64,000 nucleotides of DNA from Collimonas fungivorans Ter331 (lineage in GTDB: Bacteria > Pseudomonadota > Gammaproteobacteria > Burkholderiales > Burkholderiaceae_D). Under the pieces are notes generated by a model. That model saw only the letters and a program-made list of their open reading frames with translations, searched no databases and was not told the origin of the DNA. Where the stretch lies: positions 1,769,317 through 1,833,316 of the forward strand of contig NC_015856.1 in NCBI RefSeq assembly GCF_000221045.1, in the 5' to 3' direction. Position 1 is the first letter of the stretch. Each line of letters starts with the position of its first letter. The translations under genes and the position numbers were made by a program. Shown here one piece after another: positions 1 to 8,601 of the stretch.

Positions 1-57
1 GGCCGCTGCCAGCACCATGGCAGCGGCGAGGGTTTTATGGATTGTCATGGTCGTCAT
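1..57 (-). CDS. Partial secreted protein, N-terminus only
   Basis: The reverse strand starts an ORF at 57 that runs off the left edge after 19 codons (MTTMTIHKTLAAAMVLAAA). A good Shine-Dalgarno sequence (AAAGGAG) lies about 9 nt upstream. The visible part is the start of a signal peptide: a lysine followed by an Ala/Leu-rich hydrophobic run. The gene at 125-547 lies upstream on the same strand, 67 bp away, so the two are probably co-transcribed. Function cannot be told from this fragment; another small envelope protein is likely. Confidence 0.55.
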   Translation of the reverse strand, partial: MTTMTIHKTLAAAMVLAAA

Positions 58-124
58 TAAATTGATGCTCCTTTGAATCCAGGCGCCGGCGCTGGCCTTT
101 GCCTGTCGTTATGCTGCGCCGCGG

Positions 125-547
125 TTAGCGGTGATGGCGGTCGTCGTCGCGGCGGTCGTAGCCATGGCGGTCGTCGCCACGGCGGCCGTCGCCACGGTGA
201 TAGTCGCGCCTGCCGTCATATCCGCCGCGATGGTCGCCGCGCTGCCAGCCGCCGCGGCGCAGTTCCCAGCCGTTACGTCCCTGGCGCCATTCCGGTCGGT
301 TATACATATAGCCGTTGCGCGACCTTTCCCAGTGCCCGCCAGCCCAGACGTGGTGGCGGCCATCCCAGTTCCAGTATCCGGGCGCCCACATATAGCCAAC
401 GCGCGGCGGCGGCATCACTTCGTATCTTGGCGGCGGTGGCGGCGTGCCGATGATGATGTTGACGCCGACTTGCGCCATGGCCTGAGTCGGCACTAAGGCG
501 GCGGCGCTGACGGCGGCGAGGGCAACTGCGCAGAGCAAACGTTTCAT
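125..547 (-). CDS. Secreted YXWGXW (WXXGXW) repeat protein
   Basis: 140 residues. A signal peptide (MKRLLCAVALAAVSAAALVPTQAMA, cleavage near 25) precedes a Pro-rich stretch (PPPPPRYEVMPPPR). A Tyr/Trp-rich segment follows with the W-x-x-G-x-W type repeat (WAPGYWNWDG..HHVWAGGHWER), and then a strongly basic tail of Arg/His/Asp/Gly repeats from about residue 100. Small proteins of this kind are common periplasmic or outer-membrane-associated proteins in Burkholderiales; their function is not established. The charged low-complexity tail produces many spurious reading frames on the other strand. The call as a real gene rests on the signal peptide and the repeat. Confidence 0.8.
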   Translation of the reverse strand: MKRLLCAVALAAVSAAALVPTQAMAQVGVNIIIGTPPPPPRYEVMPPPRVGYMWAPGYWNWDGRHHVWAGGHWERSRNGYMYNRPEWRQGRNGWELRRGGWQRGDHRGGYDGRRDYHRGDGRRGDDRHGYDRRDDDRHHR

Positions 548-666
548 GGAATTTTCTAGTGTGGTTGGATTGCGCTAACTATACCTGCGAACGTAAACCG
601 GCCAAGCAATGATGCAATTAATTACATTCATTTATAACTGGCGCCTAAATGCGGTTTCGCTTATAT

Positions 667-688
667 TTATGTATGTGTGCATACATAA
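667..688. promoter_or_regulatory. Perfect inverted repeat before the TetR gene, likely operator
   Basis: TTATGTATG-TGTG-CATACATAA: 9-bp perfect arms around a 4-bp centre, ending 17 bp before the TetR start at 706. TetR proteins usually bind such palindromes next to their own gene, so autoregulation is the natural inference. Confidence 0.5.
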
Positions 689-705
689 TTCAGGAATTTG
701 CCAAC

Positions 706-1272
706 ATGCAGGATTTCCGCGGACAGATGATCTTGAAAGCTATCCAGCTTTTGCCGACGCATGGTTACGCCGGCATCACGCTGATGCATGTCGCCCGTGC
801 TTGCAACGCCCCCAGAGGATCGCTTTATCATTATTTCCCGGGAGGGAAGGATGACTTGATGGCGGCAGTGCTGGAGGCGGCCAAGGAGTACAGCTTGGGC
901 ACCTTCATCACTTCCTGCTCGCGCGCGCCGGAACTGCAGGCTTACATCGCCGACATGGGCAAGGCCTTGTCGGCCGCCCTCAGCAAATCCGGCTTCGAAC
1001 TCGGTTGCCCGGTGGCGGCGATTGCGATGTCGACTGAAAAGACCCATGTCCTGAATCAAAGATGCAAGGCCATTTATGCCGACTGGCGTGTGGCGCTGCA
1101 AGCAAGACTGCAGGCTTACGGCTTGCCGTCCCGTGAGGCCGCGGTGATGGGGCTGAACATCCTGAATACCTTCCAGGGAGCGCTGCTGCATGCCCGCATG
1201 GCGGGTTCCTGCGAACCGATCGATCAGGCTGCGCTGCTGCTGCAACGGGATATCCGGCAACGCAGCCATTAA
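706..1272 (+). CDS. TetR/AcrR-family transcriptional regulator
   Basis: 188 residues from the ATG at 706. An in-frame start at 649 would add 19 residues that cross the palindrome at 667-688, so the shorter start is preferred. The N-terminal helix-turn-helix (about residues 5-50) has the family pattern ITLMHVARACNAPRGSLYHYFPGGKDDL. The C-terminal half resembles the LmrA/YxaF-type ligand domain (GCPVAAIAMSTE..), and a cysteine sits in that motif. The thioesterase gene follows 33 bp downstream on the same strand, so the two may form an autoregulated unit. The effector is unknown. Confidence 0.85.
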   Translation: MQDFRGQMILKAIQLLPTHGYAGITLMHVARACNAPRGSLYHYFPGGKDDLMAAVLEAAKEYSLGTFITSCSRAPELQAYIADMGKALSAALSKSGFELGCPVAAIAMSTEKTHVLNQRCKAIYADWRVALQARLQAYGLPSREAAVMGLNILNTFQGALLHARMAGSCEPIDQAALLLQRDIRQRSH

Positions 1273-1305
1273 TCCGACAATCCGATACCTACCGGAGCAA
1301 TCAAT

Positions 1306-1782
1306 ATGAACCTGTTTCTGCGTCTTTTTTATGTGTTGCTCTCGTCTTTCTTCCGTCCGCGGCTGGCCGTCGGCAAGAGCGTCAGCGAAATCAGCATGCT
1401 GACCATGCCCAACGATCTCGACATCAACCTGCACGTCAATAACGGCCGTTACCTTACCTTGTGCGACTTGAGCCGGGTCGATGTGTTTATCCGCACCGGG
1501 CTGGCGCGGGTCATGATCAGGCAGGGCTGGATGCCGATCATCGCCGAGCACACGATGACTTACCGCAAATCGCTGGGCATGTTCAAGAAATTCAAGGCGA
1601 CGCTGGAAATCACGCACTGGGATGAAAAGTATTTTTTCATGACGCATCGTTTTTCCGTGAATGGCACGATCATTGCCGACGGTACTTCCAAAGGCGTGGT
1701 GAAAGGCAAGCAAGGCGTGGTTCCGCCCGATGCGGTGATCGCCGCGGTGCTGGCTGCAAATGGCGGCGCCGTGCTGCGATGA
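1306..1782 (+). CDS. Acyl-CoA thioesterase-like hotdog protein (THEM6 type)
   Basis: 158 residues. A short hydrophobic N-terminus (FLRLFYVLLSSFFRP) is followed by a single hotdog domain with the 4HBT_2-type signature DLDINLHVNNGRYLTLCDLSR, where Asp and Asn/His are the likely active-site region. The family hydrolyses acyl-thioesters; some members are membrane-anchored. It is preceded by CCGGAGCA and follows the TetR regulator, which may control it. Substrate unknown. Confidence 0.8.
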   Translation: MNLFLRLFYVLLSSFFRPRLAVGKSVSEISMLTMPNDLDINLHVNNGRYLTLCDLSRVDVFIRTGLARVMIRQGWMPIIAEHTMTYRKSLGMFKKFKATLEITHWDEKYFFMTHRFSVNGTIIADGTSKGVVKGKQGVVPPDAVIAAVLAANGGAVLR

Positions 1783-2061
1783 AACCTGGCGGCAAGTGGT
1801 AAAGTTTCTCTTTGCCGGACATCCACAAACGATCTCATGCCGCATGCTGGCATGCGTTGGTTTTCAAGGCGCATTTTCGGCGACCACTATCGCCGCAGGC
1901 GAACAGCCCTATCTGGTCGCGCATATCCAGACCCCGGCCGGACCGCGCCAACTTGGCGGACCGGCAGGTTTCACCGCCAAATAACTCTCCCCCCCCACCT
2001 GAGTCATCTGCCAGCCGTCCTGACGGCTGCCGCGCGCGCCGCATCTGGCGAGAATTCCTGC
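1783..2061. other. Non-coding stretch, nothing recognised
   Basis: Several short overlapping reading frames occur here. None has a Shine-Dalgarno sequence, a recognisable domain or consistent codon use. I treat it as intergenic sequence upstream of the efflux-operon control region. Confidence 0.5.
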
Positions 2062-2100
2062 TTGTCAGGATTTTGTCAGCTTTCCTTCAGGTTCCTGACA
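2062..2100. promoter_or_regulatory. Tandem TTGTCAG repeats, candidate response-regulator box
   Basis: TTGTCAG at 2062-2068 and again at 2073-2079 gives two 7-bp direct repeats with a 4-bp gap and an 11-bp period. A degenerate third copy (CCTTCAG, 2084-2090) keeps the period, and an inverted TCCTGACA follows at 2093-2100. The 7-4-7 layout is the architecture of OmpR/PhoB-family binding sites. It lies about 250 bp upstream of the RND efflux operon, so control of that operon by a two-component system is plausible but not shown. Confidence 0.4.
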
Positions 2101-2163
2101 GGATAGCCCGGTAGCCTGTGCGGGTCCCGGTTTGCTGGGACTGTACCTACCTTCGGTGCTGCG

Positions 2164-2188
2164 GCGGACGGCATGTGTCGCCGTCCGC
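2164..2188 (+). promoter_or_regulatory. Strong leader hairpin upstream of the RND operon
   Basis: GCGGACGGC-(ATGTGTC)-GCCGTCCGC has perfect 9-bp arms with a 7-nt loop and no T-run after it, so it is not a standard terminator. It sits in the 2101-2346 stretch, which holds further GC-rich inverted segments and no gene. The stretch may form a structured 5' leader for the efflux operon. I do not recognise a known riboswitch class in it. Confidence 0.35.
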
Positions 2189-2346
2189 AAGATCCCTGCG
2201 CCGCTCTTCAGCCGCGCTGACCCAAACCGGTGCCGCCGGCGATGTCCGGCAACTGTCCCGGTTGAAAAAAAACGGCATTCCGCCCTCCGGACAGCGATCT
2301 GGCCAGGGGCTGACGTGAACCACAATCTCTTAACACGAGCACGATC

Positions 2347-3489
2347 ATGAACAAGAATATTTTCCGGCGAAAACCCTTGATGGCCCTTGCCGTCGTCATC
2401 CTGATTGCCGGCAGGCTTGCCTTCGTCGTATTCGACAGCAAGGCGTCCGCGCGCGCTGCCGACACCGAATCGGCCGTGAACTTCATCAGGCAAGGCGAGC
2501 GCATCGCCATTCCGGAGCATTCGCCGTTGCGGCAGCGCCTTGCGGTGCAGGCGGTGGCGGCGCTGGATGCGGCGCATGTGCTGGAACTGCCGGCGCAGGT
2601 GGAAGCAGATCCTGCCCGCACCATTAATATCCTGCCGCCGGTGGCCGGCAAGGTGCTGGAATTGAAGGTGGGCCTTGGGGATCGCGTGCGCAAGGGGCAG
2701 CTGCTGCTGGTGATGGCTTCCGGCGATTTCGCCCAGGCTAGCGCCGAACTGCAAAAAACCCGCGACGCCCTGCAGCTGGCCAAGCGCGCGCTGGAGCGGC
2801 AACGCGGCGTGCAGCAGGCCGGCGCCGGCGCCGCCAAAGACCTGGAGCAGGCGGAAAGCGCTTATGTCCAGGCTCAGGCTGAATTCGCCAGCGCCGATAC
2901 CCGTCTCAAGTCGATCGGCGCCGCCGGCAGCAGCGGCCAGCGCCTGAACGTGGTCGCGCCGGATGCCGGCAGCATCACCGAACTGGCGGTCGGCGCCGGG
3001 CAATCGGCCAACGATACGAACGCGGTCCTGATGACGATCGCCAACCTGGAACACGTCTGGATCACCGCCAACGTGCCGGAAAACATGCTGGCATCGATCA
3101 GGAAAGGGCAGGCGGCCAGCATCAGCCTGCCGGCATACCCTGGCGAGCAGTTCCAGGGCAAGGTGTCGTTCATCAGCGACGTGCTGCAGGCCGATACGCG
3201 CCGGGCGCTGGTGCGCATCAGCGTACCCAATGCCGATGGCAGGTTCAAGCCGAACATGTTTGCCAACGTTTCTTTTGCCGTGGCGCAGGCAGCAGCCCCT
3301 TCAGTGCCGCCATCGGCGCTGCTGATGAATAACGAAAACACGACCGTGTTCGTCGAGGTCGCGCCCTGGACATTCGTCCGCCGCACCATAGAAACCGGCA
3401 ACCAGGAAGACGGCAGCGTGCGCATCGAGAGCGGATTGCAGGTCGGCGAGCGGGTTGTGACCAAGGGCGGGGTGCTGCTCAATGATTAA
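2347..3489 (+). CDS. RND efflux periplasmic adaptor (CzcB/CusB type)
   Basis: 380 residues. An N-terminal membrane anchor or signal (about 11-27) is followed by the membrane-fusion-protein layout: a lipoyl half (ILPPVAGKVLELKVGLGDRVRKGQ), a coiled-coil hairpin (about 115-190, rich in Ala/Gln/Leu heptads), the second lipoyl half (VVAPDAGSITELAVGAGQ), and beta-barrel and membrane-proximal domains. The protein links the inner-membrane pump to the outer-membrane channel. It has no His-rich metal-binding N-terminus like that of classic CzcB. Its stop codon lies inside the start of the pump gene (8-nt overlap), so translation is coupled. Confidence 0.88.
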   Translation: MNKNIFRRKPLMALAVVILIAGRLAFVVFDSKASARAADTESAVNFIRQGERIAIPEHSPLRQRLAVQAVAALDAAHVLELPAQVEADPARTINILPPVAGKVLELKVGLGDRVRKGQLLLVMASGDFAQASAELQKTRDALQLAKRALERQRGVQQAGAGAAKDLEQAESAYVQAQAEFASADTRLKSIGAAGSSGQRLNVVAPDAGSITELAVGAGQSANDTNAVLMTIANLEHVWITANVPENMLASIRKGQAASISLPAYPGEQFQGKVSFISDVLQADTRRALVRISVPNADGRFKPNMFANVSFAVAQAAAPSVPPSALLMNNENTTVFVEVAPWTFVRRTIETGNQEDGSVRIESGLQVGERVVTKGGVLLND

Positions 3490-6400
3490 CAATATCGTTC
3501 GTTACTGCCTGCAGAAGCGCTATGCCGTCATCCTGGTGACCTTGATGGTGGCGCTGTTCGGCTACTACTCGTGGACCCGGATGGCGGTCGAGGCTTATCC
3601 CGAGCTGTCCGATGTCACCGCCCAGGTGACGACCCAGGCGCCCGGCCTGGCTGCCGAAGAAATCGAACAACAGATCACCATCCCGCTGGAGCGCGAACTG
3701 AGCGGCACGCCCGGCCTGGCGCACATGCGTTCGTCCAGCACTTTCGGCTTGTCGCTGATTACCCTGACATTCAAGGACGGCGCCGAAGATTACTGGCAGC
3801 GCCAGCGCGTCAGCGAGCGCATGGCGCAGGCGAAACTGCCGGCCGGCATTACGCCAGGCCTGGATTCAGTGACCAGCCCGGCCGGCGAGATCTATCGTTA
3901 TACGCTGGAATCCGACAGCAAGAACCTGATGGAACTGTCCGAAATCCAGCGCTGGATCGTGATCCCCGAGCTGCAGCAGGTGGCGGGCATCGCCGAAGTC
4001 GGCAACTTCGGCGGCCTGACCATGGAGTACCAGCTGGAGGTCGACCAGAAGCAGCTGGAGCGCTACGGGGTTTCGCTGTCCGATGTGACGACCGCCATCA
4101 ACGACAACAACGCCAACGCCGGCGGCAGCCGTATCACGCGCGGCGAACAGAGTTACGTGGTGCGCGGCATCGGCCTGATGCGCAGCCTGACCGACCTCGG
4201 CAACGTGGTGGTCAAGCAGACCGGCGGCGTGCCGGTGCTGGTGCGTGACCTCGGCAAGCTGCAGTACAGCCACCAGGAAAGGCAGGGCATCCTCGGCAAG
4301 GACAATAATCCCGACACCATCCAGGGCGTGGTCAAGCTGCTGAAGTATGAAAACGCCTCGGAGGTCATCAAGGGCGTGCACGCCAAGGTGGATCAGCTGC
4401 AAACGCGGCTGGCGGCGATGGATGTCAAGCTGGTGCCGTATATCGACCGCGACGACCTGATCCAGATGACCATCCACAAGGTCGGGCGCACCGTCATGGA
4501 AGGCGTCGGCCTGGTGTGCATCGTGCTGATCCTGTTCCTTGGCAGTCCGCGCAGCGCGCTGGTGGCTGCGGTCACGATCCCGCTGGCGCTGGTGGCGGTG
4601 TTCATCATGATGTACCTGACCAAGATGCCGGCCAATCTGTTTTCCCTCGGGGCGCTGGATTTCGGCATCATTGTCGACGGCGCGATCGTGGTCACGGAAG
4701 CGATACTGCGCCGGCGCGAAGCCCGGCCCGACGCCGAGCTGACCGAGACCGACGTGCGCGACGCCACCACCGAAGTGATCCGTCCGATCTTCTTCGCCAC
4801 CCTGATCATCATCATCGCCTACCTGCCGCTGTTCGCTTTCGAGCGCGCCGAAGGCAAGCTGCTGTCGCCCATGGCTTTCACGGTGGCGTACGCATTGATC
4901 GGGGCGCTGTTGTGCAGCATCGTGCTAGTGCCCGGCCTGGCTTACATGGCGTTGCGCAAGCCGCGCCGGATTTTCCATAACAAGCCGCTTGAATGGCTGG
5001 GCGCCGCTTACCGGAAAACCCTGGGGCGCCTGCTGCAGCATCCGCTGGTTTCGTATGGCATCGGCGCAGCGGCGCTGGCCGGGGTGATCCTATTGGGCGC
5101 CGCTACCGGCCGCGAGTTCATGCCGAACCTGGACGAGGGCACGCTCTGGCTGCAAGTACAGATGCCGTCCGGTTTGTCGCTGGAGCAGGGCAGCGAAATG
5201 GCCAGCGAATTGCGCCGCACCTTGCTGGAGTTTCCGGAGGTGTCTTATGCGGTGACCCAGCTCGGCCGCAGCGATGACGGCACCGATCCGTGGACGCCCT
5301 CGCACATGGAAGTGCCGGTCGGCCTGAAACCCTACAACACCTGGGCCAGCGGTGAAAGCAAGGAACGGTTCGTGCGCCGGCTCAACGTGCGCCTGGCGCA
5401 ACTGCCGGGCCTTTCCGTCGGCATCAGCCAGCCGATCAGCGACGGCGTCAACGACGCGGTGGGCGGCGCCCACAGTCCCTTGGTGATCCGCGTGTACGGC
5501 GACGATTTCAAGGAGCTGCGCCGCATCGGCAACCAGATCGTCGAGGTGCTGCATGGCGTGCCCGGGTCCGCTGACGTGGCGATATTCCAGGAGCCGCCGG
5601 TGCCGCAGGTGGCGATCGACATCGACCGCGCTGCCGCTGCGCGCCTGGGCATCAACGTGGCCGATATCGCCGACCTGATCCAGACCGGCATCGGCGGCGC
5701 GCCGGTCACCCAGCTATATGTGGCGGACCGGGTGCATGACGTTACGGTGCGATTTCCCAAGAGTAGCCGCAACAGTCCGGAGGCGCTGGGCCAGCTGCTG
5801 CTGACTGCCGCCGACGGCGCGCGGATTCCGCTGGCGCAGGTGGCGCATATCCGCACCACCACCGGCGAGAGCACGATCGCCCATGAAAACACGCATCGCC
5901 AGCTGACGGTGCGGCTCGACTACGCGGACCGCGACCTGCAATCGTATTACAAGGATGCGCAGGCGCAGGTAGCGCAGAAGGTGCATTTCGATAAAACCAG
6001 ATACCGGCTCGAATGGGCCGGGCAGTTCGAGAACCAGGAACGGGCGCAATCGCGCCTGGTGCTGGTGTTCGGCCTGGTGCTGGGCCTGATGGCGGTCATC
6101 CTGTATGCGGGTTTCGGCAAGCTGCGGCAGGCATTGCTGATCCTGGGCGTGGTGCCGCTGGCGGCGCTGGGAGGCTTGATTGCGCTGCGGGTCACCAACG
6201 GCACCATCAACGTGGCGACCGGGGTCGGCTTCATCGCGCTGTTTGGCGTCGCGGTGCAGAACGGCATCATCATGGTTTCCAATATCAACCGGGTCCGGCG
6301 CCAGGGCCTGGCCTTGCTGGAGGCGGTGCTGGCAGGCGCCAGCGAACGGTTCCGCCCGGTGCTGATGACGGCCACCGTGGCATCGGTCGGCATGCTGCCG

Positions 6401-6577
6401 GCGGCCCTGGCGACCGGCGTCGGCACCGATGTCCAGCGCGGCCTGGCGACGGTGGTGGTGGGCGGCCTGATAGTCGCCACCATGCTGACCTTGTTCATCC
6501 TGCCGGCCTTTTATTACAGGCTGGAGAGCTGGGTCGAGAAACGCCACGGCGTAAGCAAAGAACATGACGGCCGCTGA
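3482..6577 (+). CDS. Heavy-metal-type RND efflux pump (CzcA/CusA family)
   Basis: 1031 residues, the usual length for HME-RND pumps. Hydrophobic TM1 (about 13-30), a large periplasmic loop, a TM2-TM6 block (about 340-480), a second periplasmic loop and a TM8-TM12 block (about 860-1010) give the 12-helix duplicated layout. TM4 carries LGALDFGIIVDGAIVVTE; its two Asp and one Glu match the proton-relay residues of CzcA-type pumps. The pump should use the proton gradient to export a substrate through the adaptor and outer-membrane factor in the same operon. The family suggests a divalent or monovalent metal cation. The actual ion cannot be read from sequence, and some members of the group export organic compounds. 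Confidence 0.9.
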   Translation: MINNIVRYCLQKRYAVILVTLMVALFGYYSWTRMAVEAYPELSDVTAQVTTQAPGLAAEEIEQQITIPLERELSGTPGLAHMRSSSTFGLSLITLTFKDGAEDYWQRQRVSERMAQAKLPAGITPGLDSVTSPAGEIYRYTLESDSKNLMELSEIQRWIVIPELQQVAGIAEVGNFGGLTMEYQLEVDQKQLERYGVSLSDVTTAINDNNANAGGSRITRGEQSYVVRGIGLMRSLTDLGNVVVKQTGGVPVLVRDLGKLQYSHQERQGILGKDNNPDTIQGVVKLLKYENASEVIKGVHAKVDQLQTRLAAMDVKLVPYIDRDDLIQMTIHKVGRTVMEGVGLVCIVLILFLGSPRSALVAAVTIPLALVAVFIMMYLTKMPANLFSLGALDFGIIVDGAIVVTEAILRRREARPDAELTETDVRDATTEVIRPIFFATLIIIIAYLPLFAFERAEGKLLSPMAFTVAYALIGALLCSIVLVPGLAYMALRKPRRIFHNKPLEWLGAAYRKTLGRLLQHPLVSYGIGAAALAGVILLGAATGREFMPNLDEGTLWLQVQMPSGLSLEQGSEMASELRRTLLEFPEVSYAVTQLGRSDDGTDPWTPSHMEVPVGLKPYNTWASGESKERFVRRLNVRLAQLPGLSVGISQPISDGVNDAVGGAHSPLVIRVYGDDFKELRRIGNQIVEVLHGVPGSADVAIFQEPPVPQVAIDIDRAAAARLGINVADIADLIQTGIGGAPVTQLYVADRVHDVTVRFPKSSRNSPEALGQLLLTAADGARIPLAQVAHIRTTTGESTIAHENTHRQLTVRLDYADRDLQSYYKDAQAQVAQKVHFDKTRYRLEWAGQFENQERAQSRLVLVFGLVLGLMAVILYAGFGKLRQALLILGVVPLAALGGLIALRVTNGTINVATGVGFIALFGVAVQNGIIMVSNINRVRRQGLALLEAVLAGASERFRPVLMTATVASVGMLPAALATGVGTDVQRGLATVVVGGLIVATMLTLFILPAFYYRLESWVEKRHGVSKEHDGR

Positions 6578-6609
6578 GGCGGACCGGATCAACATTGGCA
6601 GGTGAAAAA

Positions 6610-8085
6610 ATGAGCACAATAAAATTCAATCTGAAGACGCCGGCGCTGGCAGTGTTGCTGGCGCTTGCAGGCTGCGCCGCCGGCCCCGATTTCAGACAGC
6701 CGGATGCGCCGCAGGTGCAGGGCTACACCGGGCAGCCGCTGCCGGAAAAGACTTCTTCCGCGGTTACGCTGGGCGGCGATGCCCAGCAGTTCGTCGCCGG
6801 CATGGACATCCCCGCCCAGTGGTGGACGCTGTTCAACTCGCCGGCGCTGAACGCGGTGATCGAGGAGGCGATCAAAGCCAGTCCCGATCTGCAATCGGCG
6901 CAAGCCGCCTTGCGCGCGGCGCAGGAAGAGGTATCGGTGCAGCGCGGGGAGTATCTGCCCAGCGTCAACGCCAGCCTGGCGCCGACCCGGCAGAAGGAGC
7001 GGACGTCCGACGGCGAGGCGAAGTCGCCGTTCAACCTGCACACGGCCCAGGTCAGCGTGTCTTACACGCTGGATGCATTCGGCGGCAACCGCCGCCAGGT
7101 GGAGGGTTTGCTGGCGCAGGCCGAGCAGCAGAAGTTCTTGCTGGAGGCGGCTTACCTGACACTGACTTCTAATGTGGTGGATGCGGCGGTGCAGGAGGCC
7201 GGATTGCGGGCGCAGATAACTGCCACGCAGCAGGTGCTCAAAGTCCAGGCCGGATTGCTGGAGCTGTTGCAGCGTCAGTATGCCTTGGGCGATATTGCGC
7301 AAGCCGACGTCCTGACGCAGCAGGCCGCGCTGGCGCAGAGCGAGGCCAGCTTGCCGCCTTTGCAAAAATCGCTGGCGCAGCAGCGCGACCGGCTGACGGC
7401 ATTGGCGGGACGTTTCCCGAGCCAGGAGCTGGAGCAGAAATTCGACCTGGCCAGCCTCAGCCTGCCGCAGAAGCTGCCTCTGAGCCTGCCGTCCAGCCTG
7501 GTGCGGCAGCGGCCCGATGTCCGCGCGGCTGAAGCGCAGCTGCATGCCGCCAGCGCCGCTGTCGGCGTTGCTGCCGCCAACATGCTGCCGCAGATAACCC
7601 TGAGCGCGAATATCGGCAGCGCCGCCGCGCGGATGGGCGATCTGTTCACCGCGGGCACTGGCCTGTGGAGCCTGGTGGGCGGCCTGACGCAACCGCTGTT
7701 TGCCGGCGGCGCGCTGCTGCACAAGAAGCGCGCCTCGGAAGCCTTGCTGGAACAGGCCGCGGCTGAGTACAAGAGCACGGTGATCCTGGCGTTCCAGAAC
7801 GTCGCCGACAGCCTGCGCGCCTTGCAGTACGACGCCGATGCATTGCGGGCCCAGGATGCCGCCGAACGCGCGGCTGCCCGCAGCCTGGAAATTTCGCGCA
7901 AGTCGGTGCAGCTGGGTGAAGCCAGTCCGCAGACCTTACTGACGGCGCAAGGAGCCTACCAGCAAGCCGTGATCAGCCTGGCGCAGGCGCAGGCGGCGCG
8001 CTTTGCCGATACCGCCGCCTTGTTCCAGGCTTTGGGCGGGGGCTGGTGGAATCGCGGCGAGGCCCTGGCTGCGACAGCCAGGTAG
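6610..8085 (+). CDS. NodT-family outer-membrane efflux lipoprotein
   Basis: 491 residues from the ATG at 6610 (AGGTG 6-7 nt upstream). The signal peptide ends in the lipobox LALAGC, with Cys22 the predicted lipidation site. Two repeats of the TolC-like outer-membrane efflux domain follow, with long Ala/Gln/Leu-rich helices (QSAQAALRAAQEEVSVQRGEYLP and RPDVRAAEAQLHAASAAVGVAAANMLP). It forms the trimeric exit channel for the RND pump encoded 32 bp upstream. It is the last gene of the three-gene operon. Confidence 0.9.
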   Translation: MSTIKFNLKTPALAVLLALAGCAAGPDFRQPDAPQVQGYTGQPLPEKTSSAVTLGGDAQQFVAGMDIPAQWWTLFNSPALNAVIEEAIKASPDLQSAQAALRAAQEEVSVQRGEYLPSVNASLAPTRQKERTSDGEAKSPFNLHTAQVSVSYTLDAFGGNRRQVEGLLAQAEQQKFLLEAAYLTLTSNVVDAAVQEAGLRAQITATQQVLKVQAGLLELLQRQYALGDIAQADVLTQQAALAQSEASLPPLQKSLAQQRDRLTALAGRFPSQELEQKFDLASLSLPQKLPLSLPSSLVRQRPDVRAAEAQLHAASAAVGVAAANMLPQITLSANIGSAAARMGDLFTAGTGLWSLVGGLTQPLFAGGALLHKKRASEALLEQAAAEYKSTVILAFQNVADSLRALQYDADALRAQDAAERAAARSLEISRKSVQLGEASPQTLLTAQGAYQQAVISLAQAQAARFADTAALFQALGGGWWNRGEALAATAR

Positions 8086-8234
8086 AAGGATTTGCGTAGA
8101 AAGCTGTCGTCGCAGATTGCTTATTTGTGAGTACTCGCGGCCGATTTCCGCGCCACTCCCTATGCCATTTCTTAAATATCATTCAATTGACGCTGGCACC
8201 GATGTGACATCCGTAACCTAAGCAAGCTCGGCCG

Positions 8235-8251
8235 CGCTGCATCATGCAGCG
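8235..8251. promoter_or_regulatory. 17-bp palindrome upstream of the toxin-antitoxin pair
   Basis: CGCTGCATCATGCAGCG is a perfect palindrome around a single central base, about 20 bp before a candidate -35 element. HigA-type antitoxins repress their own operon by binding palindromes near the promoter, so this is a candidate operator. Confidence 0.4.
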
Positions 8252-8267
8252 TTTACGGGAGCCTGAT

Positions 8268-8296
8268 TTGACGGAATGTAATTCATGGGATACAGT
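8268..8296 (+). promoter_or_regulatory. Candidate promoter of higBA
   Basis: TTGACG (8268-8273), a 17-bp spacer and TACAGT (8291-8296) are close to the sigma-70 consensus. Transcription would begin near 8303. That is downstream of the TTG at 8296, so if this promoter is used the toxin would start at or near GTG 8302. Confidence 0.4.
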
Positions 8297-8592
8297 TGTC
8301 TGTGAAGATTATTCAAACCACTCCGATATTTGATCATTGGTTTGCTTCATTGCGCGACCGCAGCGCCAAGGTGCGCATCCAGATGCGCATTGATCGTGCC
8401 GAGCTGGGTAATTTTGGCGATTGCGCACCGGTCGGAGAGGGTGTTTCCGAGATGCGGATTCATTTTGGCTGCGGCTACCGCATATATTTTGTGCAGCGTG
8501 GCGATGAAATGGTGGTATTGCTTGCCGGTGGCGGGAAGTCGACACAAAGCAAGGACGTCAAGATGGCATTGAAGCTGGCGCGGAAACTTTAG
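8296..8592 (+). CDS. HigB-like RelE/ParE-superfamily toxin
   Basis: 98 residues from TTG 8296; GTG 8302 is an equally possible start. The sequence follows the COG3657 addiction-module killer pattern: FDHWFASLRDRSAKVRIQMRIDRAELGNFGD..PVGEGVSEMRIHFGCGYRIYFVQRGDEMVVLLAGGGKSTQSKDV. Proteins of this fold act as ribosome-dependent mRNA interferases when not bound by antitoxin. The antitoxin gene follows after 9 bp, in the toxin-first order typical of higBA. Activity is inferred from the family only. Confidence 0.85.
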   Translation: MSVKIIQTTPIFDHWFASLRDRSAKVRIQMRIDRAELGNFGDCAPVGEGVSEMRIHFGCGYRIYFVQRGDEMVVLLAGGGKSTQSKDVKMALKLARKL

Positions 8593-8601
8593 GAGTAACA
8601 C

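Noticed and set aside
125-496. Overlapping plus-strand frames in the His/Arg/Gly-rich repeat region
   Set aside because: They arise from the low-complexity tail of the minus-strand WXXGXW protein, which has a real signal peptide.
2101-2346. Possible cobalamin or other known riboswitch before the RND operon
   Set aside because: Strong hairpins are present, but I could not find the conserved core of any class I know, so only a structured leader is reported.
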